A stretch of 64,000 nt of DNA from Paenibacillus tianmuensis (GTDB taxonomy: Bacteria; Bacillota; Bacilli; Paenibacillales; NBRC-103111), in NCBI RefSeq assembly GCF_900100345.1, contig NZ_FMTT01000008.1:89743-153742 (forward strand), written 5' to 3'. Of the stretch, positions 9,080-18,677 are shown piece by piece (within the stretch, counting starts at the first letter, position 1; each line of letters starts with the position of its first letter). A program made the translations under genes and the position numbers. The notes below the pieces were generated by a model. That model was not told the DNA's origin, did no database searches, and saw only the letters and a list, made by a program, of their open reading frames with translations.

Positions 9080-10369
9080 TTAAGCCGTTTTGCTGTTGTC
9101 AACCAGGAATTTCACGGTTTTGCGGTTGACGATATCTTGCAGCAGCGATCCCAAATTGCCGTTGGAAGCAAAGATGCTGTGGATTTCGTCAACGGAACGG
9201 CCGTACATTTGGGCCAGGTTCTCCAGCTCGGCGTTGATTTCTTCTTCCGTCGCTTCAAGGTTTTCCGCTTTCGCGATTGCCTCAAGCACGAGGTTGTTGT
9301 GTACGCGCTTCTCGGCGTCAGCGCGCATTTGGCCTTTGAGGTCGTCGGCGCTTTGACCGGTAAACTGGTAGTACATGTCGATGTTCATGCCTTGCGTACG
9401 CAGACGGTTTTCGAATTCTTTCACCATTTGCTCCGCTTCGTCGTTGATCATGACTTCCGGAATTTCCACTTGCGCAGCTTCGGAAGCTTTTTCTACCAGA
9501 TCGTTTTCTTTTTTGCGGTCAGCTTCGTTTTGCTTGCGCTCTTTCAGCTTGTTCTCCAAATCCGCTTTGTACTCGTCCAGCGTCTCGAACTCGCTCACGT
9601 CTTTAGCGAACTCGTCGTCGAGCGCAGGCAAGTTTTTGCGCTTGATGTCATGCAGCTTGATTTTGAAAACGGCTTCTTTGCCTTTCAGCTCTTCCGCATG
9701 GTAGTCTTCCGGGAAGGTTACGGTGATGTCCTTCTCGCCGTCTTTCTCCAGGCCGACGACTTGCTCTTCGAAGCCCGGGATAAAGCTGCCGGAGCCAAGC
9801 TCAAGCGAATAACGCTCCGCTTGGCCGCCCTCGAAAGGAACGCCGTCCACAAAGCCTTCGAAGTCGATTACGACGTTGTCGCCGTTCTCGGCTGCGCCTG
9901 CTTCTACCGGAACGAGTTCCGCATGGCGCTTTTGCAGTTTTTCCAGCTCTTCGTTCACTTCTTCGGCCGTTACGTCGACGGAAGGAGCTTCGAGCGCGAT
10001 GCCTTTGTACTCGCCAAGCTCGACTTCAGGTTTCACGGTAACTTTCGCTTTGAACTTCAGAACTTGGCCTTTGCCGAATTGCTCGACGTCCACTTCCGGA
10101 CGGTCCACCGGCTGAATGCCCGTCTCTTGAACGGCTGCAATGTAAGCGTCAGGCACGATGATATCGAGAGCGTCTTGATACAAGCTTTCCACGCCGAATT
10201 TCGATTCGAAAATAGAGCGAGGCACTTTGCCCTTGCGGAAACCAGGAACGTTAACTTTGTTCACAACTTTTTTGAATGCCTTGTCCAGAGCGGCGGCTAC
10301 TTGGTCCGCGTCCACTTCAATATCAAGAACGGCTACGTTCTTCTCTATTTTTTCCCAGCTTGCTTTCAT
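9080..10369 (-). CDS. tig: Trigger factor, ribosome-associated chaperone and PPIase
   Basis: Binds L23 at the ribosome exit and shields nascent chains. The N-terminal domain carries the ribosome-binding signature GFRKGKVP at about residue 44. The central FKBP-like PPIase domain (about 155-245) contains NVVIDFEGFVDG and IPGFEEQ. The C-terminal helical chaperone arms follow. The ATG at 10369 gives 429 residues and has GGAGGGG about 10 nt upstream; an upstream ATG at 10399 lacks a ribosome site and spans this one. It is preceded by a good sigma-A promoter and flanked by the YsoA-like gene, as in Bacillales. Confidence 0.97.
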   Translation of the reverse strand: MKASWEKIEKNVAVLDIEVDADQVAAALDKAFKKVVNKVNVPGFRKGKVPRSIFESKFGVESLYQDALDIIVPDAYIAAVQETGIQPVDRPEVDVEQFGKGQVLKFKAKVTVKPEVELGEYKGIALEAPSVDVTAEEVNEELEKLQKRHAELVPVEAGAAENGDNVVIDFEGFVDGVPFEGGQAERYSLELGSGSFIPGFEEQVVGLEKDGEKDITVTFPEDYHAEELKGKEAVFKIKLHDIKRKNLPALDDEFAKDVSEFETLDEYKADLENKLKERKQNEADRKKENDLVEKASEAAQVEIPEVMINDEAEQMVKEFENRLRTQGMNIDMYYQFTGQSADDLKGQMRADAEKRVHNNLVLEAIAKAENLEATEEEINAELENLAQMYGRSVDEIHSIFASNGNLGSLLQDIVNRKTVKFLVDNSKTA

Positions 10370-10466
10370 TTTATGCTTTCCCCTCCAAAAATTATCCATC
10401 GCAATTTTGTCACGTTCTGGCGGAGTCGCGGTACAGTCCGGACAAGCCCGCCGATATAACCACTAT

Positions 10467-10495
10467 ATTATAACCGTAATAAATGCGGTTTTCAA
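10467..10495 (-). promoter_or_regulatory. Sigma-A promoter of tig
   Basis: Minus strand TTGAAA (-35) and TATAAT (-10) separated by exactly 17 nt, about 100 bp upstream of the tig start. Confidence 0.75.
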
Positions 10496-10540
10496 GGCTT
10501 CAAACGCGGAAACGTTGGGAAATCGTCCCGCGGCGCCATT

Positions 10541-11449
10541 TTATAATCTCCGAGTGAATACGTTTGCGGCGAATTGCTGCATTATCCGGTAAGCCTGCTC
10601 CCACTGAAACGCCAGATTTGACGTGATCCCGTACAATTCGAACAGCTCCGCTTTGTCTCCGCCTTCAAATACTTGTTCGAGCAACGTCAAATGCAGCGCC
10701 GCAGCCCATACGTCCACACAGGCCGCATCCTGCCGCAGCATTTGCCTGTAAGCGGAAGTTCCGTAAATAAACGCCAAAAATTCGTTCCACGTCTCCGATG
10801 CAAAATACGAGAGCGCCGGGTGCAGCGTCTCGCTGATCTCCTGAACGCGGTTGATAATCTCTTGAATCTGCGAAGGAAACTGATCGAAGGCCTCCGGCGT
10901 ATCCTCGATCTCGACGACCGCCGCTTCGCCGTTCTTGTGCAGCGTTACACTGCCGGTCGCGCCCCGCTTCCTGAGTGTTTGCAGCGTCTTGAACTGGATC
11001 AGCGGATGCCGTCCGGCATCCTCCTTCAACCACCCGATCAGCTCTTCGTCGATTGCTTCGTCTTCCAGGAACGCGAGCTGATCCAAAGCCAGCAGCTGCT
11101 TGTCCACGGCCCGCTGCTCCCGCAGGCTGGCCAGCAGCCGCTTCGCATAGTCGCCTTTCTGCTCGCCCTTGGCGTGCAAATGCTGCCGCAGCAGGTCCGC
11201 TTCGCTGAGCTCTTGGCTTTCGTCCGCCTGCCCCAGCGCCAGGTCCGGAAACATGACCTGCAGCCAGTCGAGCAAGGACCGCCATTCTTCCCGCGCCCGG
11301 TCGTCGTCGGATTGGCAGGCAAGCAAAAAGCGGAGGAGCTTCATCGCTTCTCCGTAGCGTTCCGCTTCAAGGAGCCGGGTCAGTTCGAATTGATAATATT
11401 CGACGGTTTTCGGAAAAAGAATCACATTGCCATTGGTCTGCCCGCTCAT
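10541..11449 (-). CDS. YsoA-like helical-repeat protein
   Basis: 302-residue cytoplasmic protein rich in amphipathic helices, consistent with TPR-like repeats, with no signal peptide or membrane segment. It is recognised mainly by position: YsoA, a TPR-like protein, adjoins tig in B. subtilis. No catalytic motif is seen. The biochemical function is unknown, and association with protein homeostasis is only suggested by context. Start ATG at 11449 with AAAGGCGGTG upstream. Confidence 0.7.
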   Translation of the reverse strand: MSGQTNGNVILFPKTVEYYQFELTRLLEAERYGEAMKLLRFLLACQSDDDRAREEWRSLLDWLQVMFPDLALGQADESQELSEADLLRQHLHAKGEQKGDYAKRLLASLREQRAVDKQLLALDQLAFLEDEAIDEELIGWLKEDAGRHPLIQFKTLQTLRKRGATGSVTLHKNGEAAVVEIEDTPEAFDQFPSQIQEIINRVQEISETLHPALSYFASETWNEFLAFIYGTSAYRQMLRQDAACVDVWAAALHLTLLEQVFEGGDKAELFELYGITSNLAFQWEQAYRIMQQFAANVFTRRL

Positions 11450-11608
11450 GAAACACCGCCTTTCTTGCTGAGCTTCTTTATGAATGCCAGTTTACTCCAA
11501 AAAAGAAACGAAAGCAAAATCTCCTGCCGCGATATGATTTCCCGTCCATTCCATCTTCTCCTTAATTAGGATGCCGGATTCGGACGCGGGTTATGCGAAC
11601 ATGAAAAA

Positions 11609-11645
11609 GCAGCCGCGGATGCGTTAAACACGGCATCCGGGCTGC
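11609..11645 (-). terminator. Terminator after the 113-residue gene
   Basis: GCAGCCGCGGATGC (11609-11622) pairs with GCATCCGGGCTGC (11633-11645), with one bulge. On the minus strand it is followed by TTTTTC. Confidence 0.75.
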
Positions 11646-11685
11646 CCGTTATGCAGGCGCTGTTCAGCGTTCCATTTCCCGAAAT

Positions 11686-12027
11686 CTATTCCATTTTCAT
11701 CGCGGCTTGGATGAGCTGCGCTTTAATGTGCGGATTTTGATCGATGAAACCGTACATGCGGTCGACCTGCTCTTTATTTTGCAAATAGTCGCGTTCGTTC
11801 TGAATCATCTCGTGCGACCATTTCAGAAGCGCGGCTTCCGCCGCACCGAGCCGGTTCAATGCAATATGAAGTCCCGTATCGCCGACAAGCTGCTCCATCA
11901 CTTCCGGAGTTACGTTACCGAGTTTTTTTGTCGTAGCGAGCTTTTGTTCGAATTCTTTATTCGCCTTCTCGAAGTTGTCTTTGGCTTCCTTGTATTCTTT
12001 CTGTTGTTCTGAGAACGTTCTTTTCAT
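11686..12027 (-). CDS. Hypothetical coiled-coil protein
   Basis: 113 residues, highly charged, no cysteine, predicted almost entirely helical. Residues 1-33 are heptad-like (EQQKEYKEAKDNFEKANKEF), and the C-terminal half is rich in Glu, Gln and Lys. No signal peptide or membrane segment. I do not recognise a named family. It is a stand-alone gene with its own terminator, and AAAGGTGG lies upstream of the ATG. Coding status is well supported by the clean start, terminator and composition. Confidence 0.7.
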   Translation of the reverse strand: MKRTFSEQQKEYKEAKDNFEKANKEFEQKLATTKKLGNVTPEVMEQLVGDTGLHIALNRLGAAEAALLKWSHEMIQNERDYLQNKEQVDRMYGFIDQNPHIKAQLIQAAMKME

Positions 12028-12338
12028 TAATGATGAACCACCTTTACCTGTTGATCAGTTGTCTACCTGCCTATCGTTCCTCCAGCTATAGCGTGAGACA
12101 AAACCGACGTTTTCTATACATCGGCTTCCAAAACGCAGGCCGTTATAAAAATACACCTATACGCTAAGTGTAACTTTTCTTCGTCCGTTTGTCCATTTTT
12201 TCATCAAGTTTTCCGCAGCGCGGCTTGCCCGGACAGACATCATCCGCTCCCGCCAAGCATAACCTTTAACATCTTGCTGTCATCTTTGGCCCCCTCACGG
12301 GAGCGACAGATTCTGGAAGACCGGAGAGGATGAAAGCT
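12028..12338. other. Intergenic region between the coiled-coil gene and asnB
   Basis: It contains the divergent promoters by position. Only weak -10-like sequences and a GCTGTC/GACAG inverted pair near 12270-12310 are visible. I searched for T-box features ahead of asnB (a specifier loop, the T-box consensus, a terminator) and found none. Confidence 0.4.
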
Positions 12339-14183
12339 ATGTGTGGAATCACGGGATGGATTGATTGGAACAAAGATTTGACCCAGTATCCGTCCGTTCT
12401 CGAAATGATGACGGATACGCTCGCCTCGCGCGGTCCGGATGCCTCCGGCAGCTGGATCACACCCCGCTGCGCGCTTGGCCACCGCCGTCTGAGCGTCATG
12501 GACCCTGCGGGCGGAGCCCAGCCCATGACTCGGAAAGTCGGGGATAATACAATAACCATCGTCTATAACGGCGAGCTATACAATGCGCCCGAATTGAAAA
12601 AAGAGCTGGAGCAGCGAGGCCACCGGTTCGCCACCACCTGCGACACCGAGGTACTGCTCGTTTCGTTCGTCGAATGGGGCCGAGCCTGCGTCGACCGGCT
12701 CAACGGCATCTTCGCCTTTGCCATTTGGGACCACGAAGAGCAGTCGCTATTCCTCGTACGCGACCGGCTGGGCGTCAAGCCGCTTTTCTATTCCTATTCG
12801 GAAGGCCGGCTGCTGTTCGGTTCGGAGCCGAAGGCCATTCTGGCGCATCCGGACTTTACGGTTCAGATCAGCGGCGAAGGATTGGCGGAAATTTTCGCCG
12901 TCGGGCCGGCGCGCACGCCAGGCCACGGGGTCTATAAAAATATGCAGGAGCTGAAGCCGGGGCACTGCATGGTCATGGATGCGCGCGGCCTGAGTATACG
13001 CGCCTACTGGAAGCTGGAAAGCAAGCCGCATGAGGACGATGTGGAGACGACGGCCGCCAAAGTGCGCGAGCTGGTTCAGGACACGGTGATCCGCCAGCTC
13101 GCTTCGGATGTGCCGATCTGCACGCTCTTGTCCGGCGGGCTCGACTCCAGCGCGCTAACGACGTTTGCCGCACAATACTATGCGCAGCAAGGGCTCGGAG
13201 TCCTGCACACCTATTCGGTCGACTATGTCGACAACGATAAGCATTTCCAAGCAAGCGCCTTTCAGCCGAATGCGGATGCGCCTTGGATCAAGCGAATGAC
13301 GGAACACCTCGGAACCGTGCATCATGCGATCGAATTCGATACGCCGGAACTGGTCGAGGCGCTCCGAACCGTCGTGCTGGCCAGGGACTTGCCCGGAATG
13401 GCCGATGTGGACGGTTCGCTTTATTTATTTTGCCGTGAAATTAAAAAAGGCGCCACGGTGGCGATATCCGGCGAAGCGGCCGACGAAATTTTCGGCGGGT
13501 ACCCCTGGTTTCACCGGGAGGATGCGCTGAATGCCGGAACCTTCCCCTGGTCGCTGGCGACCCCCGAACGCATCGCCCTGCTCTCTCCCGAATTCGTTGA
13601 TTGGGTAAAGCCCGCCCAATACGTGCAGGACCGCTACCGGCAAGCTCTCTCCGAAGTGCCCCGTCTGGCCGGCGAGAACGGACAGCAAAACCGGATGCGG
13701 GAAATGTCCTATTTGAACATTACCCGCTTTATGCCGACGCTGCTCGACCGCAAAGACCGGATGAGCATGGCTGTCGGTCTCGAAGTGCGCGTGCCGTTCT
13801 GCGATCACCGGCTGGTCGAATACGTATGGAATATTCCGTGGGAGGTCAAAACGGCCGGCGACCGCGAGAAGGGCATTTTGCGTAAAGCGCTCCGCGGCAT
13901 TCTTCCCGAAGACGTGCTGACCCGCAAAAAAAGCCCGTATCCAAAAACGCACAATCCGAACTACTTGACCGCCGTCCGCTCCTGGGTATTGGACATCTTA
14001 AACGATCCTTCCTCGCCTCTGCTTCCGTTCATCGATACGGCCAAAATCCGCACCCTCGCCGAGGACGACGAAGGCCGCTTCCAGCTGCCTTGGTTCGGCC
14101 AGCTGATGACCGGGCCGCAGCTGTTCGCTTATTTGGCCCAAGTCGACATGTGGCTCCGCCATTACAAAGTATCGATTCAGTAA
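12339..14183 (+). CDS. asnB: Asparagine synthetase (glutamine-hydrolysing)
   Basis: Makes asparagine from aspartate, ATP and glutamine. The N-terminal class II amidotransferase domain must expose Cys2, which fixes the start at the ATG directly before TGT (MCGITGW); GGAGAGG lies 9 nt upstream. An in-frame ATG at 12330 would bury the cysteine. The synthetase domain has the pyrophosphate loop SGGLDSS near residue 267. The 614-residue length equals that of B. subtilis AsnO, the sporulation paralog, but AsnO identity cannot be proved here. It is convergent with rdgB, with a 16-bp gap. Confidence 0.95.
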   Translation: MCGITGWIDWNKDLTQYPSVLEMMTDTLASRGPDASGSWITPRCALGHRRLSVMDPAGGAQPMTRKVGDNTITIVYNGELYNAPELKKELEQRGHRFATTCDTEVLLVSFVEWGRACVDRLNGIFAFAIWDHEEQSLFLVRDRLGVKPLFYSYSEGRLLFGSEPKAILAHPDFTVQISGEGLAEIFAVGPARTPGHGVYKNMQELKPGHCMVMDARGLSIRAYWKLESKPHEDDVETTAAKVRELVQDTVIRQLASDVPICTLLSGGLDSSALTTFAAQYYAQQGLGVLHTYSVDYVDNDKHFQASAFQPNADAPWIKRMTEHLGTVHHAIEFDTPELVEALRTVVLARDLPGMADVDGSLYLFCREIKKGATVAISGEAADEIFGGYPWFHREDALNAGTFPWSLATPERIALLSPEFVDWVKPAQYVQDRYRQALSEVPRLAGENGQQNRMREMSYLNITRFMPTLLDRKDRMSMAVGLEVRVPFCDHRLVEYVWNIPWEVKTAGDREKGILRKALRGILPEDVLTRKKSPYPKTHNPNYLTAVRSWVLDILNDPSSPLLPFIDTAKIRTLAEDDEGRFQLPWFGQLMTGPQLFAYLAQVDMWLRHYKVSIQ

Positions 14184-14199
14184 TAGCCGTACGGCTTCC

Positions 14200-14829
14200 T
14201 CAGGCCAAGAAGTTCCACAATTTGCGAATGGCCTGACCGCGATGACTGAGCGCATTTTTCTCTTCAAGCGTCAGCTCCGCCAGCGTCCGGCCGAGCTGCG
14301 GGACGTAAAACAACGGATCATACCCGAAGCCCCCGCTGCCGCGCGGTTCGCGAATAATGACGCCCTCGCACGTCCCTTCGACTTCGGCAAGCGGCGTTCC
14401 TTCCGCATCCACGAGCGCAATGGCGCTGACGAAACGGGCGGGGCTGAGCGCTTCGGGATGAGCCGCATGATCTGGCCGGGGCAGCGGCTCCAGCTTGTCC
14501 AATTCGCCAACGAGCTTGCGGTTATTCGCCGCATCGTCCTTCGGCTCGCCCGCGTAGCGGGCGGAGTATACCCCCGGCGCGCCGTTCAGACGATCCACGC
14601 ATAAGCCGGAATCGTCCGCCACCGCAGGAACGCCGAGCCGCCGGGCCACCGCTCTGGCTTTGATCAGGGCGTTGGCCGCAAAGGTATCTCCGTCCTCGAC
14701 GATATCCGGGATCTCCGGGTAATCGAGCAGGCTTTTGACCGCGATGCCTTTCTCCCGGAACATCTTCTCGAATTCCTTAAGTTTACCGGCGTTTGTCGTC
14801 GCGATGACGACTTCAGCTCCGAGCCGCAT
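14200..14829 (-). CDS. rdgB: XTP/dITP diphosphatase (RdgB/HAM1 family)
   Basis: House-cleaning pyrophosphatase that removes non-canonical purine nucleoside triphosphates. Motifs: [11 protein letters not shown] at the N-terminus (nucleotide binding), [28 protein letters not shown] and the C-terminal LSHRGQA. The ATG at 14829 (209 residues) fits the family; an earlier in-frame start at 14871 would sit deep inside rph. The gene overlaps the 3' end of rph by 17 nt, matching the gerM-rph-ysnA order of B. subtilis. Confidence 0.94.
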   Translation of the reverse strand: MRLGAEVVIATTNAGKLKEFEKMFREKGIAVKSLLDYPEIPDIVEDGDTFAANALIKARAVARRLGVPAVADDSGLCVDRLNGAPGVYSARYAGEPKDDAANNRKLVGELDKLEPLPRPDHAAHPEALSPARFVSAIALVDAEGTPLAEVEGTCEGVIIREPRGSGGFGYDPLFYVPQLGRTLAELTLEEKNALSHRGQAIRKLWNFLA

Positions 14830-15571
14830 GAGATGCCCCTTTAATGCGTTCGGCAATTGGTCCAAGCGCAAGCGCTTGTTCCCGAATCATCTCCTGAATG
14901 CCCGTTTCGGCCAGCGCCAGCAGCGCGTCAAGCTCTTGCCGGGAGAACGGGGCTTCTTCGCCGGTTCCTTGCACCTCAACGAATTTTCCGTGGCCAGTCA
15001 TGACTACGTTCATGTCAACCTTCGCTTTGGAATCCTCTTCATAGTTCAGGTCCAGGCACGGCTTCTCCTGAATGATGCCCACGCTCAAGGAACCGAGAAA
15101 ATCGGTGATCGGGAACCGGTTCAAATTCCGCTCCCGCACGATTTTATCCATCGCGATTGCCATGGCGACGAACGCGCCGGTGATTGACGTCGTCCGGGTG
15201 CCGCCGTCCGCCTGGATCACGTCGCAATCCAGCGTAATGGAACGTTCGCCCAGCGCTTCCAGATCGACGACGGAACGCAGCGCCCGGCCGATCAGCCGCT
15301 GAATTTCCATGGTGCGTCCGCCGAGCTTCCCTTTGGCCGCTTCGCGCTGATTGCGGACCGAAGTCGCCCGGGGCAGCATCGAGTATTCGGCAGTCACCCA
15401 TCCTTTGCCCTGCCCTTTCATAAACGGCGGAACCCGTTCCTCCACCGTCGCCGTGCAGATGACCCGCGTATCTCCCACTTCGATCAGCACCGAGCCTTCG
15501 GCGTGTTTATTATAATTGGTCGTAATTTTCACAGGACGCGCCTGATCGACTCTTCTCCCGTCGCTTCTCAT
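14813..15571 (-). CDS. rph: Ribonuclease PH
   Basis: Phosphorolytic 3'-5' exoribonuclease that trims tRNA 3' ends. 252 residues, full length. Visible landmarks are RSDGR at the N-terminus, [10 protein letters not shown], the phosphate-binding [12 protein letters not shown] and the C-terminal catalytic region [15 protein letters not shown]. Start ATG at 15571 with AAGGAGG upstream. It is downstream of gerM, separated by a terminator, and translationally linked to rdgB. Confidence 0.97.
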   Translation of the reverse strand: MRSDGRRVDQARPVKITTNYNKHAEGSVLIEVGDTRVICTATVEERVPPFMKGQGKGWVTAEYSMLPRATSVRNQREAAKGKLGGRTMEIQRLIGRALRSVVDLEALGERSITLDCDVIQADGGTRTTSITGAFVAMAIAMDKIVRERNLNRFPITDFLGSLSVGIIQEKPCLDLNYEEDSKAKVDMNVVMTGHGKFVEVQGTGEEAPFSRQELDALLALAETGIQEMIREQALALGPIAERIKGASHAARS

Positions 15572-15660
15572 TTAAGTCTCATTTCCTCCTTTTGGCTTTT
15601 ACGTTCCCATTGTACCAGAGCGCCCCAGGAAAACCAAACGGGCGGGCGGAAACGAAAAAG

Positions 15661-15697
15661 CGCTCCTTCCGGAAGCCGGGCCGCACAGGAAGGAGCG
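15661..15697 (-). terminator. Terminator between gerM and rph
   Basis: CGCTCCTTCC (15661-15670) pairs with GGAAGGAGCG (15688-15697). T-runs lie on both sides, so it can act for gerM on the minus strand. Confidence 0.8.
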
Positions 15698-15722
15698 TTC
15701 GTTTTTGAGGCATCGCGCTAAG

Positions 15723-16763
15723 CTACAGCTTCAGCTGATTCACAGTCTGAGGGCGGGATACGGGCTTCGCATAGCTCTGATTGTCGGTCGCGTTTACTTT
15801 GGCGTCGCCGTTCACCAGGATTTGCACCTTGGCGGCCGCGTTCGTATTTTCCGTGAGCGATAAGACAACCGCTTTCAACGCTTCGGCAGGTGCTTTTTTA
15901 TCCGGCCCGAGCATGTTGTCCGAGAAATTGACGGTAATCAGGTCGTTCGTTTTTTCCACTTTCAGCAGCTCGGCTCCCGGAGCCATGACGGCAACCAAGC
16001 CCTTCTTCTGATCCGGTCCCGCAATGAGCTGCCGGATGACCACTTCCGCAACGTTGTCCGTCCTTGGGACGAGCCGGGTGACGGGCACGTAATAGCTGTA
16101 ATTTTCCTGATTCTGATTTAAGAAATACAGCGTAACCGGCGTCGATTGTCCGTACTCTACGCTTTCCGGCTTCTCCACGTTGATTCCGATCGCCCGGGTC
16201 AGCGATTCGTCCAGCGGCGTGCTGCCGACCGGCATCTCTTTCAAAGGCTTGCCATCGACGCGGAGTTGTACTTTCTCTACCGAAGGAAAGCCCGTCAAAG
16301 TCCAGGTGACGGCTTCCATAATTTTTCTTTCGTCCTGCAGGTTATAATCCGTAAACATTTTGGAAAAATCAACGATAGCCAGCTTTTGATCTTCCATAAT
16401 GTTAATGCCTTTGATTTCGGTACCTTTGGGAAGGAGGCTTGTAAATCCGGCCGGCAGACGTCCTTGTACCGGACCGCCGTCCACCATGTATTCAAGCGCC
16501 TTGCGGGCGGCGCCTTGGGTCTTTTCGACTTGAACGGCAATCGGGGCGACGAACCCTTTTTCATCCTTGGCGTAAACCGTCACCTGCATCGGATTGGCAA
16601 TCGTCCGGGACACTTTGCCGCTTGTGGCCATGGCGTCCGCACCGGCTGGCGGAGGATCGATTTGCTGAGACTGTTCCTTCTTTCCCGAAGGCGAGCAGCC
16701 GGACGCAAGCAGAGCGACCATTCCGACAGCGGCGGCCCATCGTATCCATTTGTATTGTTTCAT
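15723..16763 (-). CDS. gerM: Spore germination lipoprotein GerM
   Basis: 346-residue lipoprotein with two GerMN domains (about residues 75-190 and 210-325), known in B. subtilis for sporulation engulfment and germination. The signal peptide ends in the lipobox LLASGC with Cys23. The ATG at 16763 was chosen because AAGGAGG sits 8 nt upstream and the signal peptide follows at once; an ATG at 16844 would add an implausible polar leader. Position directly upstream of rph and rdgB repeats the B. subtilis order. Confidence 0.93.
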   Translation of the reverse strand: MKQYKWIRWAAAVGMVALLASGCSPSGKKEQSQQIDPPPAGADAMATSGKVSRTIANPMQVTVYAKDEKGFVAPIAVQVEKTQGAARKALEYMVDGGPVQGRLPAGFTSLLPKGTEIKGINIMEDQKLAIVDFSKMFTDYNLQDERKIMEAVTWTLTGFPSVEKVQLRVDGKPLKEMPVGSTPLDESLTRAIGINVEKPESVEYGQSTPVTLYFLNQNQENYSYYVPVTRLVPRTDNVAEVVIRQLIAGPDQKKGLVAVMAPGAELLKVEKTNDLITVNFSDNMLGPDKKAPAEALKAVVLSLTENTNAAAKVQILVNGDAKVNATDNQSYAKPVSRPQTVNQLKL

Positions 16764-16960
16764 TGCGTGTTCCTCCTTGGTATTGGGGTGTTGTCCGTTT
16801 TTACTTTTATGTATACGGGCGGCAGACAAGTTTATGCCATCCATTTGTCCGATTCGGAAGAAAATTGGATTTATGGTACTTTAGACGGATATACCCTTGA
16901 TTTATACAGTACTATAAGCCTATAATATAGATGTGTTTTTCCAAAATGAGGTGATTTCCC

Positions 16961-17833
16961 ATGGAAAACCGTCTTCCTGATTTCGTGCCTGACGACCTAT
17001 ACCGGGCCGTTGTGCTTCAATCTCCGGATTGGCTGTGGGTATTCGACGAAACCGGTTCGCCGGTCGGCTTGTCCCCGGAGCCCAACTACGGTTCGGCATT
17101 GTTCCGTTGGGTGTACGAAACCGATCTCCTTCCGCTGCAGCAGGCATGCCGACAATTGCTTCAAGAGCGCGAACCATTCGCGATGACATTTCGGGCCGTG
17201 CTGCCGGACGGAGCTCTCGTATGGCTTGATGGACAAGGATATCCGTTAGCATGCAAGTCTTCGGGATGGCAGGCCGCGCTGACAGCCAAAGACATCACGG
17301 CGTTCAAGAAGCAGGAGGAACGGCTGACCCGTCTGGCTTACTACGATCCGTTGACCCAACTGCCAAACCGCAGGCTGTTTCAAGACCGTTTTACACAATC
17401 GCTGCATATGGCGAAGCGCTATCACCATAAGCTGGCCGTCATTTACTTGGACCTTGATGATTTTAAACGCATTAACGATACATACGGCCATGCCACCGGC
17501 GACGAGCTGCTGACCATGGCCGCTTCCCGTCTCTCACATTCCATCCGGGAACCGGATACCGTCTGCCGGATGGGCGGCGACGAATTCGTCGTGCTGCTGC
17601 AGCAGTTCGAGCACCGGGAGGACATTGCCAAGATCGTCGGCAGAATCACGCAGACGCTAACCCGGCCTTTCGAATTGAACGGCCAAACCATGAGCATAAC
17701 GAGCAGCATCGGCGTTTCCTGCTATCCCGAAGACGGGCAGGATATCGAAACGCTGCTGCAGTGCGCCGATATGGCGATGTACACATCGAAGCAGCAAGGC
17801 AAAAACCACTTCCGGTTTTTCTCGGATTCCTAA
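16961..17833 (+). CDS. PAS-like/GGDEF diguanylate cyclase
   Basis: Soluble 290-residue protein: a PAS-like sensor region (about residues 12-115, ending with the PAS-to-GGDEF linker containing DITAFKKQEERL) and a GGDEF domain (about 125-288). The active site MGGDEFVV is intact near residue 204. The inhibitory RxxD site (REPD) lies five residues before it, so the enzyme should make cyclic di-GMP and be product-inhibited. There is no membrane segment, so the signal is cytoplasmic. GAGGTGATTTCCC precedes the ATG. A PgpA-family gene follows 10 bp later and is probably co-transcribed. Confidence 0.92.
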   Translation: MENRLPDFVPDDLYRAVVLQSPDWLWVFDETGSPVGLSPEPNYGSALFRWVYETDLLPLQQACRQLLQEREPFAMTFRAVLPDGALVWLDGQGYPLACKSSGWQAALTAKDITAFKKQEERLTRLAYYDPLTQLPNRRLFQDRFTQSLHMAKRYHHKLAVIYLDLDDFKRINDTYGHATGDELLTMAASRLSHSIREPDTVCRMGGDEFVVLLQQFEHREDIAKIVGRITQTLTRPFELNGQTMSITSSIGVSCYPEDGQDIETLLQCADMAMYTSKQQGKNHFRFFSDS

Positions 17834-17843
17834 GGAGGTCTTT

Positions 17844-18359
17844 ATGAGCTACAGCTTGAACAGTAAGCAGGTTGCCGAAGCTTCGGCCTTGTGGCTGACG
17901 AAGCGCGGCGTCACGATGGAAGATATGGCGGAGCTTACTTATTTTTTGCAAAAAGACTATTACTCCAACCTGACGATGGACGAATGTCGGGAGAGTGTGG
18001 AGCAGGTCCTCGGCAAACGGGAAGTGCAGAATGCCATTTTGACGGGGATTCAGCTTGACGTACTGGCCGAAGAGGGCAAGCTGTTTTCCCCTCTCCAGGA
18101 GATGATTGAAAACGACGAGGGGCTGTACGGCTGCGACGAAATCCTGGCTCTGTCCATCGTCAATGTGTACGGCAGCATCGGGCTAACCAACTTTGGATAT
18201 ATAGACAAAATCAAGCCGGGGCTGGTCGGACGGCTGAACGATAAGAGCGGCAAGCACAAGCATACGTTCCTCGACGATATCGTCGGCGCCATCGCGGCGT
18301 CCGCCAGCAGCCGCATCGCACACCGCAAGCAGCAAGAGAAGGAAAGTACGCAGACGTAA
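17844..18359 (+). CDS. PgpA-family phosphatase (YutG-like)
   Basis: 171 residues matching the Bacillus YutG branch of the phosphatidylglycerophosphatase A family. Conserved segments are NAILTGIQLD, DEILALSIVNVYGSIG, TNFGYIDK and TFLDDIVGAIAAAA-like TFLDDIVGAIAASASSRIAH. PgpA enzymes dephosphorylate PGP for phospholipid synthesis. The YutG branch lacks the long membrane helices, so its substrate is uncertain. AAGGAGG lies 5 nt before the ATG, and the upstream GGDEF gene ends 10 bp away. Confidence 0.88.
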   Translation: MSYSLNSKQVAEASALWLTKRGVTMEDMAELTYFLQKDYYSNLTMDECRESVEQVLGKREVQNAILTGIQLDVLAEEGKLFSPLQEMIENDEGLYGCDEILALSIVNVYGSIGLTNFGYIDKIKPGLVGRLNDKSGKHKHTFLDDIVGAIAASASSRIAHRKQQEKESTQT

Positions 18360-18366
18360 TGGAACA

Positions 18367-18393
18367 CGGCGCTTCTCCGAGGAGAGAGCGCCG
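18367..18393 (+). terminator. Terminator after the PgpA-family gene
   Basis: CGGCGCTTCTCC pairs with GGAGAGAGCGCCG, with a one-base bulge, followed by TTTTT. Confidence 0.85.
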
Positions 18394-18427
18394 TTTTTAA
18401 CTGTGAATCTATTTCATGCTTTGCCAC

Positions 18428-18529
18428 TTATTTCAAGTTCGCAAGCGATTCGGCTACGGTTTGCAGGTCCGCTTGGGACAGCGGGTCCGCAGTCCAGCCT
18501 CTAACCGTTAACGAAAATCGCGTTACAGA
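18428..18529 (-). pseudogene. Possible 3' fragment of a lost gene
   Basis: A 33-codon open stretch ends in TAA and reads as a plausible protein C-terminus (…FSLTVRGWTADPL, then ADLQTVAESLANLK). It is interrupted upstream by a TGA and has no start or ribosome site. The ending resembles the C-termini of some DUF4367-like proteins, but this is pattern recollection only. No other gene was seen in 18394-18600. Confidence 0.35.
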
Positions 18530-18601
18530 TCATCTACTATTCCCCAATGACCCCCTTTTTATTCCAGAACTTACTTTCTCACACCTGGTCCACGTCAAAA
18601 A

Positions 18602-18637
18602 GCGGCAGGCTCCGTTCGAAAAACGGAACCATGCCGC
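18602..18637 (-). terminator. Terminator after the MBL-fold gene
   Basis: GCGGCAGGCTCCG (18602-18614) pairs with CGGAACCATGCCGC (18624-18637), with one bulge. On the minus strand it is followed by TTTTTGACG. Confidence 0.85.
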
Positions 18638-18677
18638 ATTGCAGCTGATTGGTCGAAACCGGTGGATTAGAATAATA

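Noticed and set aside
8972..10459. 495-codon plus-strand frame opposite tig
   Set aside because: Shadow of tig; rich in Phe and Leu from antisense Lys and Glu codons, with no ribosome site.
12028..12338. T-box leader for asnB
   Set aside because: No specifier loop, T-box consensus or terminator found.
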